A stretch of 13,575 nt of DNA from Aigarchaeota archaeon (GTDB lineage Archaea; Thermoproteota; Nitrososphaeria_A; Caldarchaeales; Wolframiiraptoraceae), in contig JANXDQ010000003.1 of assembly GCA_025059415.1 (NCBI GenBank), positions 18,219 to 31,793 of the forward strand, given 5' to 3'. Positions 1-5,874 of the stretch are shown here, in pieces. The notes below the pieces were generated by a model, which was not told where the DNA came from, searched no databases, and saw nothing but the letters and a program-made list of their open reading frames with translations. The translations under genes were made by a program, and so were the position numbers. Within the stretch, counting starts at the first letter, position 1, and the number at the start of each line of letters is the position of its first letter.

Positions 1-60
1 AGCCCTTGTTCCGAGTTCCTTGATCAGCTCCCCGAATAATCGCCTTATTCCTTCCAGCAT
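1..60 (-). CDS. 5' end of an unidentified gene, cut by the window edge
   Basis: On the minus strand an ATG at 60-58 opens a frame that stays open to the edge and encodes 20 residues beginning MLEGIRRLFGELIKEL, an amphipathic helix-like start. A GGTGA Shine-Dalgarno-like sequence sits 7 nt upstream of the ATG. The preceding gene on the same strand ends only 32 nt upstream, so the two are probably co-transcribed. The upstream in-frame stop lies at 87-85. Twenty residues are too few to name a family, so no function is assigned. Confidence 0.45.
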   Translation of the reverse strand, partial: MLEGIRRLFGELIKELGTRA

Positions 61-92
61 CCCAATTTCACCAACTCCTAGACGTTATGAGG

Positions 93-749
93 TTATAGCT
101 TCTTTGCCTCAGCCTCCATTATCGAGATCATGACACGGCCGGCAAGGAAAAGGTCTTCAGCCGAGAAAAAGTGCTTTGCCGAGAAGTTGAACATCATATT
201 CGAGGTGGGGGAAACATAATCCTCTTTCCTGCCTCTCCAGAGCTGCGTCAAAACTCTAACTCTTGGTAAAAAAGAAAAGGAGTAACTCAGGCCGCCGAGC
301 TTCTCCTTCTTCCCTCCAAGTCTCCTACATACCAGCTCGTATTTTTCGGGGTCGTATCCAAAAGTCCTAGCAAAGGGGTTAAGGACGTATCTCACAAAAT
401 AGCTTTTGTAGAGCTTAGCCCTAGGAAACTCATCAAATGGTATCCAATCCTCCTTCCTACCCACCCCCGCGGATGATGATAAATACTTCAATACTAGAAA
501 TGCTATCTCGTTAGGAGCCTCCTTGCCGGCGACTAAATCTATGACTTCCTCAGAGTCGAGTTCAACTGAGTAAGTTTTCACCAGGAGGTTTACGACGTAT
601 CTACCCCGCTTTTTCCCGGGCTTTGAGGAAGGTAAGAATATCACCCCACATCTCTTCGCAGCTTCCTCTCCATCCATTTTCAATAACTCCTGGAAAATAG
701 TCTTGTAATCCTCCTTAGTTGGCAGACCCGGCGGCCTCAATATACTCAT
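93..749 (-). CDS. DUF3786 domain protein
   Basis: A soluble protein of 218 residues with no signal peptide or membrane segment. Its C-terminal two thirds match the pattern I know for DUF3786: a WIPFDEFPRAKLY segment at 102-114, a conserved FGYDPEKYE region near 130-138, LGGKK at 144-148, then a Leu-Trp (LWRG) segment followed by an LF/MF-type strand and the SAEDL motif at 196-200, near the C-terminus. The function of the family is not established; it is often seen in anaerobic archaea and bacteria. The ATG at 749 has a GGTG sequence 8 nt upstream. It is divergent from the CinA-like gene across a 133-bp promoter region, and the partial gene at 1-60 follows it after 32 nt, suggesting a two-gene leftward unit. 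The family call is from remembered motif pattern, not from a search. Confidence 0.75.
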   Translation of the reverse strand: MSILRPPGLPTKEDYKTIFQELLKMDGEEAAKRCGVIFLPSSKPGKKRGRYVVNLLVKTYSVELDSEEVIDLVAGKEAPNEIAFLVLKYLSSSAGVGRKEDWIPFDEFPRAKLYKSYFVRYVLNPFARTFGYDPEKYELVCRRLGGKKEKLGGLSYSFSFLPRVRVLTQLWRGRKEDYVSPTSNMMFNFSAKHFFSAEDLFLAGRVMISIMEAEAKKL

Positions 750-847
750 CTCTGATGCACCAGCAAGATGAGATTTTGTTTTAGCCCCTTATTTGTATTA
801 TTCTCGAAAAACCCTAAATGATGCCGAATTTCTCTATTCAGAAGAGC

Positions 848-856
848 TATTTATTA
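848..856 (+). promoter_or_regulatory. TATA box for the CinA-like operon
   Basis: The sequence TATTTATTA is centred about 31 bases before the ATG at 883. Archaeal TATA boxes lie about 26-28 bases before the transcription start, so the transcript should begin around 879, leaving almost no leader. This supports the start at 883 and a near-leaderless mRNA. The position is read from sequence; the transcription start is inferred. Confidence 0.4.
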
Positions 857-882
857 GGCAAGTCTCTCCCCATTTAAGCCGG

Positions 883-1731
883 ATGAGATCTGTGGAAAGG
901 ATGATTCAGACATCCTTTGACATAATCTCGATAGGTTATGAGCTCTTAGATGGGAGGGTATTGAACACAAATGCAAAGTGGTTGGCAGAGCAGATAAGTA
1001 GCCTCGGGGGGAAGGTCTGCAGGATAGTAGTAGTTGGGGATCAAGTTGAAGAGATAAGCTCCGTGATAAGGGATTCGTTTAGGAGGAAGATCGACTGGGT
1101 GATAACCACGGGTGGACTGGGCCCAACATACGACGACATAACCCTCCAGGGAGTCGCCAAAGCCGCCAACAGAAAACTCGTTTTAAATAGGAGGGCCTTA
1201 GAGATGATTAAAAAGAAGTACCTAGAGCTCTTCGAGAAGGGCTTAATCGACAGCCCAGAACTCACCCCGCATAGGATAAAAATGGCTATGCTGCCCAGGG
1301 GCGCAGAACCGCTTGAAAACGAAGTCGGATCGGCTCCCGGAGTCCTTCTAAAATCTGGGAAGACTCGGATAGTATGTCTCCCAGGCGTGCCGAGCGAACT
1401 CGAAAACATCTTCACTAAGAGGGTTAAGCCTCTCTTGGAAAAGAGTATGAAAAAGATTTGCACTGCCGATAGATGGCTCCTAATAATCGGGGTTCCGGAA
1501 TCAACGCTGGCCCCTAAAATAGATGAAGTGAAGACGAAGTTTCCCCAGGTCTATGTAAAATCCCACCCCAAGCGCGAAGAGGAGAAATCAATCATAAATC
1601 TCTACATGAGGGCCCTCGCGAAGACTCCAAGTAAATGCCATAAAACGCTTAATGACGTAGAGAAGATCATAATAAGGTTGGTTGAGGAACTTGGGGGAAC
1701 CATTTCGAGGCCAGAGGGAGCCCCGACATGA
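883..1731 (+). CDS. CinA-like MoCF-domain (molybdopterin-binding fold) protein
   Basis: A 282-residue protein of the COG1058/CinA N-terminal type. Visible signatures are GYELLDG at 18-24, TTGGLGPTYDDIT at 75-87, which is the family's hallmark nucleotide or cofactor loop, and PGVPSEL at 167-173. The C-terminal NMN-deamidase domain of full-length bacterial CinA is absent, as is usual in archaea. In bacteria the family acts in pyridine nucleotide repair (ADP-ribose pyrophosphatase and NMN deamidase); the reaction of the short archaeal form is less certain. The frame is open back to a TTG at 793, but the TATA box at 848-856 and the first conserved residues favour ATG 883; ATG 901 is a second choice. 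The stop overlaps the start of the isomerase gene (ATGA), so the two are translationally coupled. Confidence 0.85.
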   Translation: MRSVERMIQTSFDIISIGYELLDGRVLNTNAKWLAEQISSLGGKVCRIVVVGDQVEEISSVIRDSFRRKIDWVITTGGLGPTYDDITLQGVAKAANRKLVLNRRALEMIKKKYLELFEKGLIDSPELTPHRIKMAMLPRGAEPLENEVGSAPGVLLKSGKTRIVCLPGVPSELENIFTKRVKPLLEKSMKKICTADRWLLIIGVPESTLAPKIDEVKTKFPQVYVKSHPKREEEKSIINLYMRALAKTPSKCHKTLNDVEKIIIRLVEELGGTISRPEGAPT

Positions 1732-2768
1732 GGCCATTAGATTCCAAGGAGGTATACCTCACTGAGAAATATCGCAGGGCATTCGAAATACTCGACAACT
1801 TCGTGGAATATTTCATGGAAGGTATTGAAATCGGGAAATCAGTCAACCTCAAGGTGGAATCCATTAAAAAAGCCATTTTCATAGGCGTCGGTGGATCTGG
1901 AATCGTAGGTGATGTCGCCGCAGAAATGCTCTCCTCTAAAGGGATAGAAACTAAGACTCTGAAGAGCTATAATTTGCCAAAGGGTGACTGGGATCTCGCA
2001 ATAGCCATCAGCCACTCGGGAAATACTATAGAAACCATAAAACCAGTTCTAGAGTTAATTGATCAAAACACGCCATGCGTATTCATCACCTCTGGTGGAA
2101 TATTAGGCGAGGTCGCCGCGAAAAAACGAATACCTATAGCAGAAGTAAAGAGAGGAATACCGCCCAGATATTGTTTTTCAAATATGCTTGGCGCCCTATT
2201 AGGTATTTTTGAGGAAATAGGGGCGATACGCATCGAGGTTAATGTTGAAGATCTTAAGAGATTTCAGAAAAGGGTTATGAGAGAGAATCCCACAAATTTG
2301 AATCCCGCTAAGCAAGCCGCCATTAAGATCGCTGATTTAAATCCATTGATCTACGTTTGCGAGAGAACTAAGAGCGTTGGATATAGATTGAAATGTCAAT
2401 TAAACGAGAATGCGAAAATGCACTGCGGATTCGGGGAGGTCCCAGAGGTCCTACATAACGATATCGAGGCAATTGGATGTAATGACTTAATCATTCTCCC
2501 GAGAATCTCCGAGGAAGATTATGAAGTTAAAGAAGTAATGGACGCCTTGATTTCATTCTTTGATGATAGATGTTTATGCCTCAGGGCAGATTCGAAAGGT
2601 GGGCTTAGCGAGCTACTAGAATTATTCATGTTGGTTGATTATATCTCGCTTTACGTATCGGTCCTGAAAGATGCTGATCCCATAAATATTCCTCGGATTA
2701 TAGAGCTACGGAAGAGGAATAGGTTAAGCGAAGAGATATTAAAGAGGGTTCGAGCGATATTTTTGTGA
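1728..2768 (+). CDS. Bifunctional phosphoglucose/phosphomannose isomerase
   Basis: A 346-residue cytosolic enzyme that interconverts glucose-6-phosphate or mannose-6-phosphate with fructose-6-phosphate. It has two SIS sugar-phosphate isomerase folds. Motifs in order: GVGGSGIVGD (53-62), SHSGNTIET (95-103, phosphate-binding loop), GIPPR with Arg147 (143-147), QLNENAK (224-230), EVPEVLHND (237-245) carrying the likely catalytic Glu240 and the ring-opening His243, and DADPINIPRI (315-324) near the C-terminus. These match the archaeal PGI/PMI family (TIGR02128 type) rather than cupin-type archaeal PGI. Its length is slightly above the usual 300-330. The start overlaps the preceding stop as ATGA with a GGGAG ribosome site upstream, and its own stop overlaps the next start as GTGA. 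It provides fructose-6-phosphate for the PfkA encoded at 4683-5654. Confidence 0.93.
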   Translation: MRPLDSKEVYLTEKYRRAFEILDNFVEYFMEGIEIGKSVNLKVESIKKAIFIGVGGSGIVGDVAAEMLSSKGIETKTLKSYNLPKGDWDLAIAISHSGNTIETIKPVLELIDQNTPCVFITSGGILGEVAAKKRIPIAEVKRGIPPRYCFSNMLGALLGIFEEIGAIRIEVNVEDLKRFQKRVMRENPTNLNPAKQAAIKIADLNPLIYVCERTKSVGYRLKCQLNENAKMHCGFGEVPEVLHNDIEAIGCNDLIILPRISEEDYEVKEVMDALISFFDDRCLCLRADSKGGLSELLELFMLVDYISLYVSVLKDADPINIPRIIELRKRNRLSEEILKRVRAIFL

Positions 2769-3316
2769 AAAATAGCATCTTAATTACAAGATTGAAACTG
2801 ACAGTCATCGTTATGATTCTTCTATTCAGCGTATTCACGATGGGGTCATTCTTCCCCATGGGGCGGGAGGAAGCGGAAGAATTGACTAAAAGGCTCGAGG
2901 AGATTATTGGAGAAAATGTTGAGGTTCAGATATTCTTGAACAATTTCATGATAGCCGTTTTAGGCTGTATCCCATTCATCGGCCCCTGTATAATGGGCTA
3001 CACGATATTCAATACAGGAAGATATCTTGGATGGATTTCTGCACAGACCGGTGTTCCTGTCATCGTCTCTATATTCTTTACGATAATTATGGTATATGGC
3101 CTGCTGGAGTTCATGGGATATGGGCTCGCAACCGCAGAATCCCTCACAATATCCTATCAGATCCTCCGCGCCCGACATCTCTTAAAGAGGGAAGTGAAGT
3201 TTCTCCTAATAGCGTTGGGATTATCCGCGGCATTACTCCTTGCAGCCGCCTTCGTAGAGGGCGCTTTAATCCGCGTTTTGGAAGCATTTTCCTCCATAAT
3301 CACGGAATATCCTTAG
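2765..3316 (+). CDS. SpoIIM/DUF95-family integral membrane protein
   Basis: A 183-residue protein with about four hydrophobic segments (roughly 10-29, 58-80, 97-120, 145-166). The middle contains the SpoIIM/DUF95 pattern: IFLNNFMIAVLG at 56-67, glycine-rich IGPCIMGYT at 72-80, a YGLLEFMGY segment at 111-119 corresponding to the family's conserved HG-xxE region, and AAFVEGALI at 161-169 near the end. In bacteria SpoIIM acts in sporulation membrane remodelling; archaea do not sporulate, so the name is only a family label and the function here is unknown. Translation starts at GTG 2765, overlapping the isomerase stop by four bases (GTGA). It is the last protein gene of the operon; tRNA-Ser follows 47 nt downstream. 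Confidence 0.75.
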   Translation: MKNSILITRLKLTVIVMILLFSVFTMGSFFPMGREEAEELTKRLEEIIGENVEVQIFLNNFMIAVLGCIPFIGPCIMGYTIFNTGRYLGWISAQTGVPVIVSIFFTIIMVYGLLEFMGYGLATAESLTISYQILRARHLLKREVKFLLIALGLSAALLLAAAFVEGALIRVLEAFSSIITEYP

Positions 3317-3327
3317 AGATGGAAATC

Positions 3328-3336
3328 CAAAAATAG
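3328..3336 (+). promoter_or_regulatory. Possible TATA box for tRNA-Ser
   Basis: The A-rich CAAAAATAG is centred 32 bases before the mature 5' end of tRNA-Ser, compatible with a transcript starting a few bases upstream of the tRNA. A second A/T patch at 3344-3352 is too close. Read-through from the SpoIIM operon is the alternative. Confidence 0.28.
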
Positions 3337-3363
3337 ACAATTAGGATAAATCATTAGGAGGAT

Positions 3364-3479
3364 GCCGGGGTCCCACAGCCTGGCCAGTGGGTCGGCCTCG
3401 AGATCGGAGAAGACTGGTCAGAGACAGGAGAGCCGATGCCCCTTCGCGGGGCGCGTGGGTTCAAATCCCACCCCCGGCG
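3364..3479 (+). tRNA. tRNA-Ser (anticodon CGA) with an intron
   Basis: A full type II tRNA folds from this stretch. The acceptor stem is GCCGGGG (3364-3370) with CCCCGGC (3472-3478); the D stem is CCAC/GTGG (3373-3376, 3387-3390), with A14, G18G19 and A21 in the loop. The anticodon stem is TCGGC (3392-3396) with GCCGA (3432-3436). The long variable arm is GCCCC/GGGGC (3438-3442, 3448-3452), and the T arm is GTGGG-TTCAAAT-CCCAC (3455-3471). After removal of 28 nt the anticodon loop reads CTCGAGA, giving anticodon CGA for UCG codons. The long variable arm and discriminator G73 (3479) agree with serine; leucine would normally have A73. The 3' CCA is not encoded. The mature length is 88 nt. Confidence 0.9.
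3403..3430 (+). other. tRNA-Ser intron, 28 nt, after position 37
   Basis: The 5' half of the anticodon loop is followed by 28 extra bases before the 3' half of the stem, at the canonical archaeal site between positions 37 and 38. The exact boundary is ambiguous because GAGA at 3400-3403 is repeated at 3428-3431. With the 37/38 boundary, the central four-base helix of the splicing motif would pair CTCG (3397-3400) with CAGG (3425-3428), giving three pairs, one of them G-U, and one C-A mismatch. It is therefore a relaxed bulge-helix-bulge rather than a perfect one. Confidence 0.75.
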
Positions 3480-3838
3480 CACCTCCATCAGATATTAAAA
3501 ATTCTCAACGCGTTGCACTAAATTTATTGAACGGTATGATGTATTATGATGTGGTTGCGGATGTCAACTCAGCGGGTTCTGTGGACGCAGCAGGTTTTAA
3601 GAAGATACTAATTGAAAGTGTAAGAATCCTAGGAATGGGCATTTAGTTCCGATGTTTTGAGAAGCGCTATACCACCCTAACCAAAACAATCAATCGTTGA
3701 TAAGAAGATCGTCGTCAACTATTTGGATTGTATAAGTCAGCGTTCTGCATCAGCCTAACTCGATTATTGGACATTTTGGGATTGTTATTGGAGCCTCACT
3801 GAAACTTAATAGATTAGATGTGTGGTGATTGAACAACG
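3480..3838. other. Stretch with no recognisable gene
   Basis: About 360 bases between tRNA-Ser and the CPBP protease promoter are A/T-richer than their surroundings and have frequent stops in all frames. The longest plausible reading frame is on the plus strand, ATG 3536 to the stop at 3646: 36 residues beginning MMYYDVVADVNSAG and ending ILGMGI. It has no ribosome-binding site and no well-placed TATA box. The frame runs back open through the tRNA, so the openness itself is weak evidence. I see no tRNA, convincing C/D-box RNA, inverted repeat pair or transposase remnant. It could be the decayed remains of a gene. Confidence 0.5.
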
Positions 3839-3847
3839 CTTATATTT
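3839..3847 (+). promoter_or_regulatory. TATA box for the CPBP protease gene
   Basis: CTTATATTT is centred 26 bases before ATG 3869, exactly where a TATA box should lie if the transcript begins at that ATG. This argues for a leaderless mRNA and against the upstream in-frame ATG at 3857, which would lie before the predicted transcription start. Confidence 0.55.
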
Positions 3848-3868
3848 CTCCAAAAGATGACGCGCGTG

Positions 3869-4570
3869 ATGGCCGAGAAAACTCATCTCGCGATCATCAT
3901 TGCTTTACCATTAATACTTAACCTCCTAGTGACACTAGCGTTGATGTACTCGTTGGTGTCTCTGGAAGAGTTTCTGAGAACACCCTTCTATTACACTTAC
4001 ACCTATGGATTAATGCTCTGGCCCGCCTACCACATTTTCTTAGCCTACTTGGTGTACCATTTCCTCAGAATGGAAGGAGAAAACCTTGGAGGAATTATAG
4101 GGCCCATAAGGGATAGACCCTGGTTTTCACTAGTTGTAAACCTCGGGTTACTAGGGTTGTTTATATTGATATTTCAGATCACAGAGCCGATGATAAGTAG
4201 CGTAGTTTATGGTCCAGAGTGGTGGAGCCAATTCGTGACAGAATTCCAGAAAATACCCCTACCCCACATTCTTCATGGTGTATTGATTACGTCGTTAACG
4301 GCTGGTATATGCGAGGAAATTGTGTGGAGGGGTTACATCCAGACCAGGCTGGAGCGTAAGTTTAATGGCAGAGCTTGGATGGCAGTAGTGATCCAGGCAA
4401 TACATTTCGGTCTATGGCACTTCATTTCGATACACGCGATATTTACAGCAATATTTGGCTTCGCCTCCGGATTAATATATGCGAAGACGAGGAGGCTATT
4501 TCCCATAATGATAGCTCATTGGATGGGCGACGTCATAGGATTCTCGACATTATACTTCTCGAAGGTTTAG
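3869..4570 (+). CDS. CPBP-family (CAAX protease/Abi) intramembrane metalloprotease
   Basis: A 233-residue polytopic membrane protein with hydrophobic segments near residues 5-30, 45-66, 87-105, 135-150, 170-185 and 190-205. It carries all three CPBP (PF02517) signatures: EEIVWR (Glu149, Glu150, Arg154), HFGLWH (His179 and His183), and HWMGD (His217, Asp221). These residues form the active site of Rce1-like glutamate-type intramembrane proteases, so it should be catalytically competent. Its substrate is unknown; relatives cleave prenylated proteins or bacteriocin leaders, or act in unknown archaeal membrane processes. I chose ATG 3869 because the TATA box at 3839-3847 is 26 bases upstream; ATG 3857 would add four residues. 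It stands alone, converging on pfkA across a 112-bp gap. Confidence 0.88.
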   Translation: MAEKTHLAIIIALPLILNLLVTLALMYSLVSLEEFLRTPFYYTYTYGLMLWPAYHIFLAYLVYHFLRMEGENLGGIIGPIRDRPWFSLVVNLGLLGLFILIFQITEPMISSVVYGPEWWSQFVTEFQKIPLPHILHGVLITSLTAGICEEIVWRGYIQTRLERKFNGRAWMAVVIQAIHFGLWHFISIHAIFTAIFGFASGLIYAKTRRLFPIMIAHWMGDVIGFSTLYFSKV

Positions 4571-4648
4571 GCATGCCCACGGTTAAAATTACATTGTTTA
4601 ATTGTCATGTTTAGAATTTATAATGCCTACTGCAGGTGTTCAAGGCCA

Positions 4649-4656
4649 TTTTTATT
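4649..4656 (+). terminator. Possible oligo-T terminator after the protease gene
   Basis: A TTTTTATT run lies 79 bases past the stop codon in the gap before the convergent pfkA. Archaeal RNA polymerase terminates at T-rich tracts without needing a hairpin, and none is evident here. This is suggestive only. Confidence 0.25.
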
Positions 4657-4682
4657 GCTACGCGTTGATAAAGCTTCCGGGG

Positions 4683-5654
4683 TTATATTGCTAGTTTCTC
4701 TGCAAGTTCTAGTAGGTTTACATTTAGTGGCTTCTCTTTTGAGCAGGCTTCTTCCAAGGTTATTGAGGTGATTTCGCCCCTTTGGAGGACTATCACCTTT
4801 CCCTCGACTCCGTCTAGTAGAAGGTCGATCGCCTTCTCGGCGAAGAGGGTTGCCAGCATCCTGCTCCTCGCAGTCGGACTCCCTCCCCTCTGGACGTATC
4901 CCAGCACGCTCAACCTGACTTCTGTGTCCACGTTTTTCTGTATGTCTTCGGCGAGCTTCCTTGTCTCACCTATCCCCTCTGCGGCGACGATTATGCTGGA
5001 TCTCTTTCCCTTGGCCGCATTTTTCCTCAAAATTTCATAGAGCTTTTCCTGGTCGAATTTCACTTCTGGGACCAGGATTATTTCGGCGCCAGCGGTTAAT
5101 CCGACTTCGAGGGCGAGGAAGCCCCTCCTTCTGCCCATGACCTCGATTATGAATGTTCTCTCGTGGGAGACCGCTGTATCCCTTATCTTATTTATCTCTG
5201 TGAGAGCAGTATTGACCGCCGTGTCGAATCCTATCGTCTCATCGGTCCCATATACGTCGTTGTCGATTGAGGCGGGCAGGGCCATGATCGATGCGTCAGT
5301 ATATTTGCTCAACTCATTTGCCCCCCTAATCGATCCATCTCCCCCGATTACGATTAACCCACCGATGTCGTTCACTGCGAGGGTCTCGGCCGCTTTCTCC
5401 AGCCCCTCCCGCGTCTTGAATTTTTCACACCTAGATGTCCTCAATATGGTTCCCCCTAGGTGGAGAATTCCGCTCACAGCCCTCGAATCAAGCCTCATGA
5501 ACTTGTTCTCGATGACGCCCTCCCATCCCCTCTCGAAGCCTACCACCTCGAGGCCATTCCAAGCGGCGAGCCTCGCCAGAGCCCTTATAGCCGCATTCAT
5601 CCCCGGCGCATCTCCACCACTTGTCACAACAGCCAATTTCCTCAACTTACCCAA
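4683..5654 (-). CDS. pfkA: Group A 6-phosphofructokinase, ATP-dependent type
   Basis: Phosphorylates fructose-6-phosphate to fructose-1,6-bisphosphate in glycolysis. Family motifs, counted from the optional ATG at 5729: GGDAPGMNAAIR (38-49), GGDGS (129-133), PASIDND (152-158) with catalytic Asp156 and Asp158, GTDETIGFDTA (161-171), MGRRRG (198-203) and LGYVQRGGSPT (276-286). Gly132, equivalent to E. coli Gly104, and a small residue (Ala153) at the position of Gly124 indicate ATP as donor; pyrophosphate enzymes carry Asp and Lys there. Ser replaces the usual Thr before Ile-Asp-Asn-Asp. I prefer TTG 5654, which gives 323 residues (E. coli has 320) and has AGGTGA seven bases upstream. The in-frame ATG 5729 adds 25 non-family residues and has no ribosome site or TATA box. 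tRNA-Thr lies just upstream on the same strand. Confidence 0.92.
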   Translation of the reverse strand: MGKLRKLAVVTSGGDAPGMNAAIRALARLAAWNGLEVVGFERGWEGVIENKFMRLDSRAVSGILHLGGTILRTSRCEKFKTREGLEKAAETLAVNDIGGLIVIGGDGSIRGANELSKYTDASIMALPASIDNDVYGTDETIGFDTAVNTALTEINKIRDTAVSHERTFIIEVMGRRRGFLALEVGLTAGAEIILVPEVKFDQEKLYEILRKNAAKGKRSSIIVAAEGIGETRKLAEDIQKNVDTEVRLSVLGYVQRGGSPTARSRMLATLFAEKAIDLLLDGVEGKVIVLQRGEITSITLEEACSKEKPLNVNLLELAEKLAI

Positions 5655-5661
5655 ATCCACC

Positions 5662-5667
5662 TCACCT
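5662..5667 (-). promoter_or_regulatory. Ribosome-binding site deciding the pfkA start
   Basis: AGGTGA on the minus strand matches the core of the archaeal GGAGGTGATC sequence and lies seven bases before TTG 5654, the optimal spacing. A TATA-like GATTTAGCC at 5711-5703 would place a transcript start near 5680, leaving a short leader that contains this site. Confidence 0.5.
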
Positions 5668-5745
5668 GATCCCACAACTTTTCCCGAATTAAGAAGTTTC
5701 ACGGCTAAATCATTCCCCGTTAAATTCATTACAGCCGGGCGAATA

Positions 5746-5820
5746 AGCCCCGGCCGGGCTTTGAACCCGGGACCCCTGGCTTACCAAGCCAGTGCTCTAA
5801 CCGGGCTGAGCTACCGGGGC
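5746..5820 (-). tRNA. tRNA-Thr (anticodon GGU), no intron
   Basis: Read on the minus strand from 5820, the fold is complete in 75 bases. The acceptor is GCCCCGG with CCGGGGC (5753-5747), and the D stem is GCTC/GAGC with AGCCCGGTTA in the loop. The anticodon stem is CTGGC/GCCAG with loop TTGGTAA, hence anticodon GGT. A five-base variable region GGGTC precedes the T arm CCGGG-TTCAAAG-CCCGG. The discriminator is U73 (5746), which agrees with archaeal threonine tRNAs. CCA is not encoded. It lies 16 bases before the upstream ATG option of pfkA, on the same strand. Confidence 0.95.
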
Positions 5821-5839
5821 GCTCCCATCGCTTTGATTC

Positions 5840-5850
5840 TGTTATTTCCT
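5840..5850 (-). promoter_or_regulatory. Possible TATA box for tRNA-Thr
   Basis: AGGAAATAAC on the minus strand is centred about 25 bases before the mature 5' end of tRNA-Thr. A more A/T-rich block (5852-5870) lies further upstream and probably belongs to the end of the tldE transcript. Confidence 0.35.
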
Positions 5851-5853
5851 CGT

Positions 5854-5860
5854 TAAAAAT
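5854..5860 (-). terminator. Possible oligo-T terminator after tldE
   Basis: Just past the tldE stop the minus strand reads ATTTTTAA within an A/T-only stretch, the typical archaeal termination signal. It would separate tldE from the downstream tRNA-Thr and pfkA. Confidence 0.3.
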
Positions 5861-5874
5861 TTAATTTTTAGTTT

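Noticed and set aside
793..882. TTG-started N-terminal extension of the CinA-like protein
   Set aside because: It lies over the TATA box, has no ribosome site and adds 30 residues with no family resemblance.
3362..3535. Plus-strand reading frame across tRNA-Ser
   Set aside because: The sequence is accounted for by a complete tRNA fold; the coding appearance is incidental.
3536..3558. ATGATGT repeats resembling a C box of a C/D guide RNA
   Set aside because: Mismatch to RUGAUGA and no D box (CUGA) at a suitable distance.
5137..5856. Long plus-strand frame opposite pfkA and tRNA-Thr
   Set aside because: Antisense shadow of pfkA: no domain, very Ser/Pro/Leu-rich composition, and it crosses a tRNA gene.
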